In this document: positions 33,592 through 40,952 of the stretch, one piece after another
Position numbering within the stretch: position 1 is the first letter of the stretch
Layout of the letters: the number at the start of each line of letters is the position of its first letter
Assembly (NCBI GenBank): GCA_910579455.1
Contig: CAJTUT010000009.1
Coordinates: 1-40,952 of the forward strand
Origin: an uncultured Bacilli bacterium
GTDB lineage: Bacteria > Bacillota_I > Bacilli_A > RF39 > UBA660
Direction of reading: 5' to 3'
DNA length: 40,952 nt
The notes under the pieces: model-generated
What the model saw: the letters and a program-made list of their open reading frames with translations, nothing else
Told to the model about the DNA's origin: nothing
Databases searched by the model: none
Position numbers and translations under genes: made by a program

Positions 33592-33628
33592 ACACACTTG
33601 TACATTGAAATAATCAATGGACGTGTGT
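33592..33628 (+). promoter_or_regulatory. Leader hairpin before the RibD-like gene
   Basis: ACACAC (33592-33597) with GTGTGT (33623-33628), GT with AC, and CATTGA (33603-33608) with TCAATG (33614-33619) form a long stem that ends one base before the ribosome binding site AGGAGG. Confidence 0.45.
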
Positions 33629-33639
33629 AGGAGGAACTT

Positions 33640-34335
33640 ATGAAGAAAAAACCAATAACAACATTATTTATGTTAGAATCGTTAGATGGAAAAATTAGTA
33701 GTGGCAATAGCGATAATCTTGATGCCGATAAGGATTGATGTAAAATAAATGGAGTTAATGAAGGATTACATCAATATTATGAAACTGAAGCAACCACAGA
33801 TTTTTATTCATTAAATACTGGTAGGGTTATGTCCAAAATTGGTGTTAATGAAAGAACAGAATATCATGATAAAGTGGATTGTAGATTCATCATTATAGAT
33901 AATAAACCTCATTTAAATGAAAAAGGTATAGATTATATATGTTATTGGGTTGATAGACTTGTACTTGTAACAACAAACAAAAATCATGTTGCATATTTAT
34001 TACAAGAAAAATATGATAATCTTGATATATTGTTTTATGATTTGCTAGATTTAAGTATTTTATTATCTGATATGAAAGAAAAGTATAGTGCAGAAACAAT
34101 TACAATTCAATCTGGAGGAACATTAAATGGCAAATTTTTAAGAGATAATTTAATTGACTATGTTAATGTAATTATGTCTCCTTTATTGGTGGGTGGAAAA
34201 GATACATCAACTTTAATAGATGGAGAAGCAATAACTTCTTTTGAAGATCTTAATAATGTAAAGGCTTTACAATTAATTGAATGCAACCAATTAGAAAATT
34301 CATATATTCAATTGAAATATAAAGTAATAAAATAA
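33640..34335 (+). pseudogene. RibD C-terminal-type reductase with in-frame TGA
   Basis: AGGAGG precedes ATG 33640. The frame begins with the reductase-domain opening of RibD_C/DHFR-like proteins (TLFMLESLDGKISSGNSD), meets TGA at codon 33 (33736-33738, after DADKD), and continues in the same frame for 198 codons: INGVNEGLHQYYETEA, LNTGRVMSKIGVNER, a central sheet, TIQSGGTLNGKFLRDNLID and MSPLLVGGKDTSTLIDG, the standard NADPH-binding end of the fold. There is no frameshift, so the single TGA is the only lesion. Either the gene is recently inactivated, or TGA is read through. Related proteins are riboflavin-pathway or orphan NADPH reductases. Confidence 0.7.
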
Positions 34336-34483
34336 AAGTTGTTATACGTCCTTCTTTATGGTACCATTGGGCAATTTATTCTAACTTTTGTATACAGTAT
34401 CAGCTTCAAAGAAAGTTAATTTTTTGTATGTATTTAAGGAGCAATAGATTTGGGCGATTAAATTAAAAATAAAATAATTACAT

Positions 34484-34573
34484 TTTGATGAAGAAATAAA
34501 TGAAAGAGCAAGAATAGGACGAATTAGTAAAGAAGGAAAAGGATTATTCAAAATGAAAAACCACATATTTTGA
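34484..34573 (+). pseudogene. Gene fragment, faintly RsgA-like
   Basis: A 29-codon open stretch with no start codon reads FDEEINERARIGRISKEGKG followed by LFKMKNHIF. The pattern recalls the N-terminal beta-barrel entry of RsgA-type ribosome GTPases, but the match is weak. The 34336-34483 stretch before it shows nothing else. Confidence 0.25.
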
Positions 34574-34583
34574 AATATGGGGT
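34552..34583 (-). terminator. Terminator of the asparaginase-like gene
   Basis: On the minus strand AAACCCCATA and TATGTGGTTT pair with one mismatch over an 8-base loop, followed by a T-rich tract. It lies about 45 bases past the minus-strand stop. Confidence 0.5.
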
Positions 34584-34627
34584 TTGTCTACAATCTGAAA
34601 ATCTATGATATAGATCTCTTTTTTTGT

Positions 34628-35692
34628 TTAATTATCAATTTCACCTCTAAAAGAAGTTACCATTAATTCTTGTATTGCTTCATAACTATAACCACTTGCT
34701 AGTAGCCAAGATAATTTTGTTACCATTGTTTCCATACTCATATCCCAAGCAGGAATTGCCCCTAATTCTTTAGCTAAAATTCCTGGTTCGTTTAAACTCA
34801 TACTTGCTATACCGTCTGGAGCTTGTGTTGTTACCACAATAGGAATCTTATGTTCTTGTAAATATTGAAATGCTTCCCTTAAATTAGGATAATCTGCATC
34901 ATTCGAAGCTACATTTGGATCTCCTGCTCCAGTTGCACGAAGTATAAATCCTTTTACTCCATTTTTTGCAAGATTAATAATATATTCTGATTTTAATCCT
35001 GGAAATTCAGTTAAAGATATTATGTTATTATCAAAACTGTTTTTTACATCTAACCCTTCTCTGGTTTTACTTTTCGTTCCTAAGTAACTTAAATGCAGAT
35101 TTAAGGTAGACTTATTAAGTATTACGGAATTTCCTAAATATCCTATATCTGGTAATCTTCCAAATGTTTTAAATGCATCATAATCAAACTCTGTTTTTTT
35201 CTTGACCCTTGTTCCTGTTATAATCTTACTTCCAAAAACCAAGAACACTCCTATTAATTCTTCATTTTCAATAATGACCCTTAATATGTTTTCTAAATTC
35301 ATTATTGCATCAGAACCAGGAATACCATATGATACTTGTGATCCTGTAAACACTATTGGTTTTCCCAAATTACCTAGGGCAAAAGAAACTGCTGCAGTAC
35401 TATAACCCATAGTATTGGTTCCATGAGTTACAATAAATGCATCATAATTATCATAATTATCATAAATTGATTTAACTATTAATTCCCAATCTTTTGAAAT
35501 CATATTTGAACTATCTTTATTTGAAATAGTAACAGAATCAATAACAGATATATTTAATTTACGTTTAAATGAATTTAATATGCTTGCAAAAGTTTTTCCT
35601 TTAAAAGAATTATCGTTACTTATAGATATTCCTCTATCATTATGTTCTTGCGATATTGTACCTCCTGTTGAGATAACTAAAATTTTCTTCAT
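34628..35692 (-). CDS. Asparaginase-family protein, catalytic Asp replaced
   Basis: 354-residue member of the bacterial L-asparaginase/GatD family. STGGTI (Thr12 nucleophile), DSSNM (60-64) and FTGSQ are intact, and TGTRVKKKT supplies the family lysine. The second catalytic motif, normally HGTDT, reads HGTNT, so the Asp that binds the substrate ammonium group is Asn93. Activity may be lost or changed. C-terminal VTTQAPDG and LEAGAIP-like AKELGAIPAWDMSMETMVTKL match type I enzymes. No signal peptide, so cytosolic. AAGGAG lies about 13 bases before the ATG. It is a single-gene unit on the minus strand. Confidence 0.82.
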   Translation of the reverse strand: MKKILVISTGGTISQEHNDRGISISNDNSFKGKTFASILNSFKRKLNISVIDSVTISNKDSSNMISKDWELIVKSIYDNYDNYDAFIVTHGTNTMGYSTAAVSFALGNLGKPIVFTGSQVSYGIPGSDAIMNLENILRVIIENEELIGVFLVFGSKIITGTRVKKKTEFDYDAFKTFGRLPDIGYLGNSVILNKSTLNLHLSYLGTKSKTREGLDVKNSFDNNIISLTEFPGLKSEYIINLAKNGVKGFILRATGAGDPNVASNDADYPNLREAFQYLQEHKIPIVVTTQAPDGIASMSLNEPGILAKELGAIPAWDMSMETMVTKLSWLLASGYSYEAIQELMVTSFRGEIDN

Positions 35693-35819
35693 TTTCTATT
35701 TTTCATCTCCTTAAAATAATTATAAATTAAAAAAAAGAATTTATAAATAGTTTTTTTAATTTATTTAAATCACATTAATTTTTAATTTTTCTTTATAACT
35801 ACAAGAAAATACGGCATAT

Positions 35820-35828
35820 ATTATACCA
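35820..35828 (-). promoter_or_regulatory. Extended -10 promoter of the asparaginase-like gene
   Basis: On the minus strand TGGTATAAT; a leader of about 120 AT-rich bases with no clear structure follows. Confidence 0.5.
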
Positions 35829-35871
35829 TAATTAGACTTATTGCTGTTATTTTATAAAAAAGGCATTCCAA

Positions 35872-36080
35872 ATGAAAATTAACGATTTATAAGATGTTGT
35901 AAAAAGAAAAAGTATGATTATACTATTTGCAGAATATGGACAAGTATTGATTGAATTAAAAGAGATTAAATATAACTTAAAAGGATTTGATGGATTAAAA
36001 AACAAATTGATATTTTTAAATTAGAGGATTTAGCAATTCTTCCGGAATCAATAAAGAGTTATCATTTACCAATAGAGTGA
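35872..36080 (+). pseudogene. Remnant of an unknown gene
   Basis: ATG 35872 reads MKINDL, TAA, then in frame DVVKRKSMIILFAEYGQVLI and a further stretch to TAG at about 36023; the continuation (IDIFKLEDLAILPESIKSYH) is in another frame and ends in TGA. A protein of roughly 70 residues has decayed by one stop and one frameshift. No family recognised. From 36081 to 36399 I see nothing. Confidence 0.4.
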
Positions 36081-36399
36081 TATTTTAAAGAAAATAAATT
36101 TAATACTAACACTATAAAAAATCTAATTAGGGTGTTACATAATTAGAAAGACAAATAAATAATTTTTATTATGTGATACTATTAACTACTAGTGAAAACA
36201 ATAATAGCAGATAAAAAATGGTATATTATATCACTTTCTATAATATAAAAAATAATATCAATTTGTTTATAATTCATGCTCTTTGTACAGTATTTTATAA
36301 ATAATTAAGTCTTATATAACTATGTTGTTCATTTTTTTATAACTTATTGGTGTTTTTTGGTTATGGATTCTTTTTCTGAATTATAAATTTAATGTTTAG

Positions 36400-36405
36400 T
36401 ATAAT
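36400..36405 (+). promoter_or_regulatory. -10 element before the coat-protein pair
   Basis: TATAAT 39 bases before the first coat gene; no good -35 is seen. Confidence 0.35.
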
Positions 36406-36444
36406 TTATAGATACTTACTCAAACTATTTTTGAGGAGGAAAAT

Positions 36445-36672
36445 ATGAATTTAAATTATAATGAAGTGCCTAATATTATTTCTGGAAAGGACTTAGACTA
36501 TTTAAGCGATATGTTTACATGGAATTATGGAGCTTATAAGAACGTTAGTAATAATATTAATTCAGTAAATGATGAGGAGATAAAAAATGTATTACAAAAG
36601 GCATCAAATTTATTTTTAGATAACATGAATAAGACGCTAGAGATTTTAGAAGGGGGAAGTCAAAATGGATAA
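36445..36672 (+). CDS. Small CotF-partner spore-coat-like protein
   Basis: 75-residue helical protein with the motif KDLDYLSDMFTWNYGAYKNV, seen in small clostridial proteins encoded directly before CotF-like coat proteins. Two helices with a short linker, no signal peptide or membrane segment. GAGGAGG precedes the ATG. It overlaps the next gene by 8 bases, so the pair is translated together. In spore formers such pairs are annotated as coat components; whether this organism sporulates cannot be seen from the window. Confidence 0.6.
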   Translation: MNLNYNEVPNIISGKDLDYLSDMFTWNYGAYKNVSNNINSVNDEEIKNVLQKASNLFLDNMNKTLEILEGGSQNG

Positions 36673-36982
36673 TAAGGTGTCAAATCCTAAAGTAGAGATG
36701 CCAGGAGGAATGGGATTGAATGAAAAGGATTATATATCTGAATTGTTATCATGCTTAAAGTCGATGGAAAAAGATTATACTGTTGCTTTAACAGAAGCAA
36801 GTAATGAAGATTTATACAATACTTACTACATTATGTTTTCAGAAATTAGTAAATTACAAAGAGAGGTTTATGAGATTATGTTTCGCCATGGTTGGTATTG
36901 TTTAGAAAAAGCAGAAACTAATAAGATCTCTCAAAAAGCAAAGATGTTAAATCAAGAATTACAGTCATTAAGTTCTAATTAG
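36665..36982 (+). CDS. CotF family spore coat protein
   Basis: 105-residue protein matching the Coat_F domain (PF07875): helix 1 contains EKDYISELLSCLKSMEKDYTV, then ALTEASNEDLYNTYYIMF, helix 3 with ISKLQREVYEIMFRHGWY and the terminal AETNKISQKAKM. The HGWY turn between helices 3 and 4 is the most conserved part of the family. GAAGGGGGAAG lies upstream, inside the previous gene. The fold is a ferritin-like bundle; the family also has non-coat members in bacteria without spores. Confidence 0.78.
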   Translation: MDNKVSNPKVEMPGGMGLNEKDYISELLSCLKSMEKDYTVALTEASNEDLYNTYYIMFSEISKLQREVYEIMFRHGWYCLEKAETNKISQKAKMLNQELQSLSSN

Positions 36983-36986
36983 AAAA

Positions 36987-37015
36987 ATAGTTATAATTTT
37001 ATAATTATTTTTTTA
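36987..37015 (+). terminator. AT-rich terminator of the coat pair
   Basis: AATAGTTATAA and TTATAATTATT pair almost fully and are followed by seven T. Confidence 0.5.
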
Positions 37016-37052
37016 TTTTTTAGCTAAATTTAACATTTTCTTCATATATTTA

Positions 37053-37061
37053 TGTTATACT
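37053..37061 (+). promoter_or_regulatory. Extended -10 promoter of the ABC transporter
   Basis: TGTTATACT 21 bases before the start codon. Confidence 0.45.
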
Positions 37062-37082
37062 GGTCAAGTAGGAGATGATGAT

Positions 37083-39386
37083 ATGCTTGAATTAAAAAAT
37101 ATTCAAAAAAGTTATAAAACGGGGACATTTGTACAACACGCATTAAAAAAAGTTAATATCAAGTTTAGAAAAAATGAGTTTGTTAGTATATTAGGACCCA
37201 GTGGTTCAGGAAAGACCACTTTATTAAATATTATTGGAGGATTTGATCGCTATGATAGTGGGGACTTAATTATTAATAATAAAAGTACAAAGAAATTTAA
37301 AACTACAGAGTGGGATAGTTATCGTAATAATTGTATTGGTTTTATTTTTCAATCGTATAATTTGATTAGTCATATTAGTGTTTTGGAAAATGTTGAGATG
37401 ACAATGACTCTTAGTGGGTATAAGAAGAAAAACAAAAGAAAAAAAGCATTAGATGCTTTAAAAAGGGTTGGGTTAAAAGAACATGCTCATAAAAAACCGA
37501 ACCAGTTATCTGGAGGACAGATGCAACGTGTTGCAATAGCAAGAGCCTTAGTAAACGATCCTGATATTATCCTAGCAGATGAACCAACAGGAGCATTGGA
37601 TAGCAATACTAGTGTTCAAATTATGGATTTGATTCAAGAAATTGCAAAAGATAAATTAGTGATTATGGTGACTCACAATCCTGACTTAGCGAGGGAATAT
37701 GCAACAAGAATTATAGAGGTTAAGGATGGAGAAATTATAGGAGACTCTAACCCTATTAAAAAGGATGAAAAGGATGATGGGGTTGTTAAAATTAAGAAAA
37801 CAGTTCTCAGTTATCAATCTGCTCTTCACTTATCTTTTAATAATATTAAAACAAAAAAAGGAAGAACCCTGCTTACTTCTTTTGCAGCATCCATTGGCAT
37901 TATTGGAATTGCGTTGATTTTATCGTTATCTAATGGATTTAAAATAGAGATTGATAATTTTGAAAAAGATTCTTTATCAGAAGCACCTATTATTATTTCT
38001 ACTCAATCTATGTCAATGGATCAGGAGTCATTAGAAAAAATTCATAAAAATACTAAAAAATTAAAAAAATATCCAAAATCGAAAAAAGTTTATGTTGCTA
38101 GTGATATGATGGAAAAAATGACACATACTAATAATATAACAAATGATTATATTGATTATTTAAAGAAATTGAATAAGAAAGATATATCCGGAATTTCTTA
38201 TCAAAAAAGTACAGGCTTTAATATTGTGAATCATAATAGTGAAGGGTATCACTTAATTTCTACTACAAATATGGGGATTCAAAACTGGACACTTTTGCCA
38301 ACAAAAGTAGGAAGTAAAGATGGAATTATTGAAAATAATTATGATGTTTTAGCTGGAAAGATTGATGATACTGTTCCAGGTTTGATTTTGCAGGTAGATA
38401 GTAGAAATCAAATTTATGAATCTACACTACAACAATTAGGGTTATCTTCTAAAAATGTAACTTTTAAAGATATTATGAGTCAGGAGTTAAAGGTGGTATT
38501 AAATGATGATTATTATCAAAAAGTAGGAGACTATTTTATGCCTAATACAGATTATGAGGCTTTATATAAAAATGAGAATAGTATTACTTTAAAAGTTCAA
38601 GCTATTATTCGTGGTAAAAAAGGCAAAGAAATGATTACAAATGGTAGTGGGTTCGGATATACAAATGCTCTAACTGAGTTAGTAATTTCTAAAAATAAAG
38701 ACTCAGAGATTGTAAAGGAACAACAAGAGAGAGATTATAACGTTTTAACTCATCAGGAATTTGATGAGAATGATCCAGCTGCTACAAAAGATATGACTTT
38801 AGGATATCTAGGAGCAGAAAGTATACCGGTTATGATTTCGATTTATCCTAAAGACTTTGATTCTAAAGATACAATTACTAAATACTTAGATAAATATAAT
38901 AAGAAAAAGGAAGAAAAAGACGAAATTAAATATACTGATATGGCAGGAATGATTTCCTCTTTATCTGGAAATATTATGGATGCGATTACTGCTGTTTTAA
39001 TTGCCTTTTCTTCTATCTCGTTAATTGTATCTAGTATTATGATAGGGATTATCACCTATATTTCTGTTTTAGAAAGAACTAAAGAGATTGGAATATTACG
39101 TGCTTTGGGTGCTAGGGGAAAAGATGTTACCCGTGTTTTTAATGCAGAGACGATCATCATTGGGCTTTGTAGTGGAATATTAGGGTTATTTATTGCCTAT
39201 CTTTTAACCTTTCCAATCAATAAGGTAATTGAAGAAATTTCTGGGCTTGCAAATGTAGCAAAATTAAATCCTATGCATGCAATTACTCTTTTAATTATCA
39301 GCATTACACTAACAGTAATAGGTGGATTTATACCTGCTAAAATGGCAAGTAAAAAAGATCCTGTTGTTGCACTTAGAACGGAATAG
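37083..39386 (+). CDS. Fused ABC ATPase and FtsX-type permease (MacB/YknYZ-like)
   Basis: 767-residue protein joining both halves of a type VII ABC transporter. ATPase part (1-225): Walker A GPSGSGKTT (38-46), signature LSGGQ (143-147), Walker B ILADE (164-168) and the switch His in VTHNPD. Permease part: first membrane helix about 265-284, a large outside domain (about 290-635), then three helices near 640-665, 690-715 and 733-753 with the FtsX motif ERTKEIGILRALGA. Such proteins are mechanotransmitters in peptide or antibiotic export and resistance, working as dimers. No partner membrane-fusion protein or two-component system is adjacent. GTAGGAGATG precedes the ATG. Confidence 0.9.
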   Translation: MLELKNIQKSYKTGTFVQHALKKVNIKFRKNEFVSILGPSGSGKTTLLNIIGGFDRYDSGDLIINNKSTKKFKTTEWDSYRNNCIGFIFQSYNLISHISVLENVEMTMTLSGYKKKNKRKKALDALKRVGLKEHAHKKPNQLSGGQMQRVAIARALVNDPDIILADEPTGALDSNTSVQIMDLIQEIAKDKLVIMVTHNPDLAREYATRIIEVKDGEIIGDSNPIKKDEKDDGVVKIKKTVLSYQSALHLSFNNIKTKKGRTLLTSFAASIGIIGIALILSLSNGFKIEIDNFEKDSLSEAPIIISTQSMSMDQESLEKIHKNTKKLKKYPKSKKVYVASDMMEKMTHTNNITNDYIDYLKKLNKKDISGISYQKSTGFNIVNHNSEGYHLISTTNMGIQNWTLLPTKVGSKDGIIENNYDVLAGKIDDTVPGLILQVDSRNQIYESTLQQLGLSSKNVTFKDIMSQELKVVLNDDYYQKVGDYFMPNTDYEALYKNENSITLKVQAIIRGKKGKEMITNGSGFGYTNALTELVISKNKDSEIVKEQQERDYNVLTHQEFDENDPAATKDMTLGYLGAESIPVMISIYPKDFDSKDTITKYLDKYNKKKEEKDEIKYTDMAGMISSLSGNIMDAITAVLIAFSSISLIVSSIMIGIITYISVLERTKEIGILRALGARGKDVTRVFNAETIIIGLCSGILGLFIAYLLTFPINKVIEEISGLANVAKLNPMHAITLLIISITLTVIGGFIPAKMASKKDPVVALRTE

Positions 39387-39446
39387 GAAATATTTAGGAA
39401 TAAAACAAAAAAAAATGTAGACACTATTATTGAAAGGAGTGTTTAT

Positions 39447-39647
39447 ATGGAAACTGTAGAAAAAGTAGCATTAGTATTTACGATAATAGGAGCAATAAAT
39501 TGGGGACTTGTCGGTCTATTAGATTTGAATTTAGTTACTTTACTATTTAAAGAGGGATCTTTTTTAACAAACCTAATTTATATCATTATAGCTATATGTG
39601 GTATTATTAATATTGGAATACTATTTAAACATATAGATTTTGAATAG
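39447..39647 (+). CDS. DUF378 membrane protein (YuzA-like)
   Basis: 66-residue protein with two membrane helices (about 5-27 and 38-58) and the DUF378 hallmark GAINWGLVGLLDLNLV. Function of the family is unknown. GAAAGGAG lies 8 bases before the ATG. It follows the ABC transporter by 60 bases and may be transcribed with it; a terminator begins at its stop. Confidence 0.85.
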   Translation: METVEKVALVFTIIGAINWGLVGLLDLNLVTLLFKEGSFLTNLIYIIIAICGIINIGILFKHIDFE

Positions 39648-39674
39648 AACTTATGGTAAAAGTTCTTTTTTTTT
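39646..39674 (+). terminator. Terminator of the ABC-DUF378 unit
   Basis: AGAACTT (39646-39652) pairs with AAGTTCT (39660-39666), followed by eight more T. Confidence 0.85.
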
Positions 39675-39690
39675 GATATACTAAATATAT

Positions 39691-39766
39691 GCCGACTTAG
39701 CTTAGCTGGTAGAGCAACGCATTCGTAACGCGTAGGTCACTGGTTCAAATCCGGTAGTCGGCACCA
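39691..39766 (+). tRNA. tRNA-Thr (anticodon CGT)
   Basis: 76-nt tRNA with acceptor stem GCCGACT/AGTCGGC, D-arm AGCTGGTAGAGC, anticodon CGT at 39724-39726 reading ACG, T-arm CTGGTTCAAATCCGG and encoded CCA. The anticodon stem has four good pairs and an A-C mismatch next to the loop. The closest upstream promoter-like element is TATACT at about 39677, inside the preceding terminator tail. Confidence 0.95.
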
Positions 39767-39887
39767 TGTGGTTATAAAACAAACAAATTGCTTGTTTTGA
39801 TATAGATTTTATAATTGTATGTAAATAATCTAAGCATATTTAACTGTCTGTAAAAATGTGCTAAAACTAAACGATGGTGATTAAGTA

Positions 39888-40676
39888 ATGTATTCTATAA
39901 TAGAACAAAATTTAAAAAATATTGACATGATAAATTTTGGGAATGATGATAAGATTGTATACAGCAATGTTCTTCTTCAAATTAATAAATTGATAATTGA
40001 TTTAATGATTAAGCATGAGGTTTCATATAATTATCAATATTTAAACAATAGAGTTAAATCATTAAAATTATATAATGGAAGTTTATTAGAAGAAGATGAG
40101 GAAAATGATATAATTCAAATATGTCAATATAATCAGTTGGGTGAGAAATTAACTGATGAAGATGAAATAATAAATTTAATTCATGAATATTTACATAGAG
40201 TATCTTTTAGAAATTATAAGGATGAATGTGATATAGGTAATCTATATTATGGTTTTGATGAGTTCTGTACAGAATTTATAACATCTATGATTTGTATGAA
40301 ATTAGGTTTAAATTATGAGATTTATTATAGACAGCACTCGGCTGGATATATTGATAATAGTGATTATGAATTTATGAAAAAATTAAGTAAAATTGTGGGA
40401 ATAAATACATTATTAGAAATATATTTTACTGGCGATAAAGATTTATTAGAACAAACTTTAGGTATGGATCTATTAATGAATATGAATAAATATATTGATT
40501 ATTATCAAGAAATTTATGATTCATTTAACAAACCAAGAAAAGTTGTTAACGAAATTTTAGACAAGCCTATTTTTGGACCGCAAAGACAGATATTAAATAG
40601 TTTTATAAACAAAATAAATACAGATATTAAAAGTAAGTTTAATAACCAAGAAACTTTTGGAAGTGTTAAAAAATAA
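39888..40676 (+). CDS. Putative HEXXH zinc metalloprotein
   Basis: 262-residue protein of no family I can name. Residues 99-103 are HEYLH within LIHEYLHRVSF, and 22 residues after the second His comes YGFDEFCTEFITSMI, whose Glu125 is well placed as the third zinc ligand of a gluzincin. No signal peptide or membrane segment, so a cytosolic or leaderless-secreted protease is possible. The ribosome binding site is weak (GGTGA). Codon use is as AT-rich as in the kinase gene behind tmRNA, and like that gene it directly follows a structural RNA gene and ends in the same CCA-type tail. Confidence 0.6.
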   Translation: MYSIIEQNLKNIDMINFGNDDKIVYSNVLLQINKLIIDLMIKHEVSYNYQYLNNRVKSLKLYNGSLLEEDEENDIIQICQYNQLGEKLTDEDEIINLIHEYLHRVSFRNYKDECDIGNLYYGFDEFCTEFITSMICMKLGLNYEIYYRQHSAGYIDNSDYEFMKKLSKIVGINTLLEIYFTGDKDLLEQTLGMDLLMNMNKYIDYYQEIYDSFNKPRKVVNEILDKPIFGPQRQILNSFINKINTDIKSKFNNQETFGSVKK

Positions 40677-40783
40677 ATTTTATAATTTTATTATTAAAAC
40701 GAAACCACAACTAAATACGAAATAATTTGTTTTTGACTTCGTCAGGTCCACCATTGACGAAACCGTTCAAACTATTCGAACTT
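40675..40783 (+). repeat. CCA-ending tail, copy 2
   Basis: Homologous to 30299-30407: shared ATAATTTTATTATTAA, TTTGTTTTTGAC-TTCGTC, CAGGTCCACCA (40743-40753) and a following hairpin (GTTC/GAAC, here in a different sequence but the same place). It begins at the stop of the metalloprotein gene. Confidence 0.6.
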
Positions 40784-40794
40784 TAAATATTTTT

Positions 40795-40820
40795 TCAGTC
40801 TGAAATATGACTGATTTTTT
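40795..40820 (+). terminator. Terminator
   Basis: TCAGTC (40795-40800), 8-base loop, GACTGA (40809-40814), six T. It may be the original terminator of the tRNA gene. Confidence 0.8.
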
Positions 40821-40832
40821 ATTCAATAAAAA

Positions 40833-40880
40833 ATCCCCACAGGATATTTTGTTCGTTTGACAAAATTCCTAGGGGGTATC
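40833..40880 (+). promoter_or_regulatory. Long hairpin before the last gene
   Basis: CCCC, GGA and TTTTGT pair in order with ACAAAA, TCC and GGGG across a short CGTTTG loop. It precedes a weak extended -10 (TGGTAAACT, about 40892-40900). It could be a leftover terminator, an operator, or an upstream RNA structure. Confidence 0.35.
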
Positions 40881-40917
40881 TACAAGAAGTATGGTAAACT
40901 AGTGTTGAGGTGAAACT

Positions 40918-40952
40918 ATGCTTAATGAAAATATTAAATATATCGTTTTTGA
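40918..40952 (+). CDS. Start of a probable HAD-family hydrolase (partial)
   Basis: GAGGTG precedes an ATG followed by LNENIKYIVF, after which the window ends with GA. KYIVFD is the usual first strand and catalytic Asp of HAD hydrolases. Only 11 codons are visible, so the family is a guess. Confidence 0.4.
   Translation, partial: MLNENIKYIVF

Noticed and set aside
33411..33608. 65-residue plus-strand ORF
   Set aside because: It crosses the repeat arm and leader, has no ribosome binding site and no protein-like composition.
33640..34335. Mycoplasma code (TGA = Trp) for the whole window
   Set aside because: Thousands of codons in the housekeeping genes contain no in-frame TGA, so full reassignment is not supported; only the rarity of TGA is reported.

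Overview
The window is AT-rich DNA from a low-GC Bacillota (Firmicutes), most likely a Bacilli lineage on the Erysipelotrichia/Mollicutes side. This is inferred from the gene order rpoB-rpoC-...-rpsL-rpsG-fusA-tuf, Bacillus-type RpoB length, strong Shine-Dalgarno sequences, an Asn in the rifampicin pocket of RpoB (known in Mollicutes), an LAFA-ending tmRNA tag, and near-absence of TGA stops. It has a walled-cell gene set (murD, a FemX-like transferase) and a CotF-type spore-coat pair, so it is not a classical mycoplasma. I cannot name the species.

Layout. (1) 1-6078: a compact type VII secretion locus, with a giant EssC ATPase, an EsaB/YukD ubiquitin-like protein, two small helical WXG-type proteins and an acidic protein with an EF-hand-like loop. 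(2) 6058-6700: two small transcription units in opposite orientations, one RNA-like and one encoding a 26-residue peptide. (3) 6664-20378: information-processing core: RsmC-like methyltransferase, rpoB, rpoC, two uncharacterised membrane proteins, then rpsL, rpsG, fusA and tuf. (4) 20380-21330: decayed genes. (5) 21338-29311: femX-like gene divergent from murD, then eno, a broken acetyltransferase, secG, rnr, smpB and ssrA (tmRNA). RNase R, SmpB and tmRNA act together in ribosome rescue. (6) 29312-36444: an accessory zone of single-gene modules: an APH-like kinase behind the tmRNA, a mirror-symmetric pair of modules (transglutaminase-like and metallophosphoesterase) inside long inverted repeats, an interrupted RibD-like reductase, an asparaginase-like gene and remnants. 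(7) 36445-39674: spore-coat pair, fused ABC ATPase-permease, DUF378 protein. (8) 39691-40952: tRNA-Thr(CGT), a putative HEXXH metalloprotein with a tail homologous to that behind the APH-like gene, and the start of a probable HAD-type gene.

The most unusual material is in zones 6 and 8. Unrelated single genes sit in conserved, structured non-coding frames: inverted arms of about 370 bp around two different genes, and CCA-ending tails behind genes that directly follow tmRNA and tRNA. No integrase or transposase is present, so mobility is inferred from sequence repetition only.
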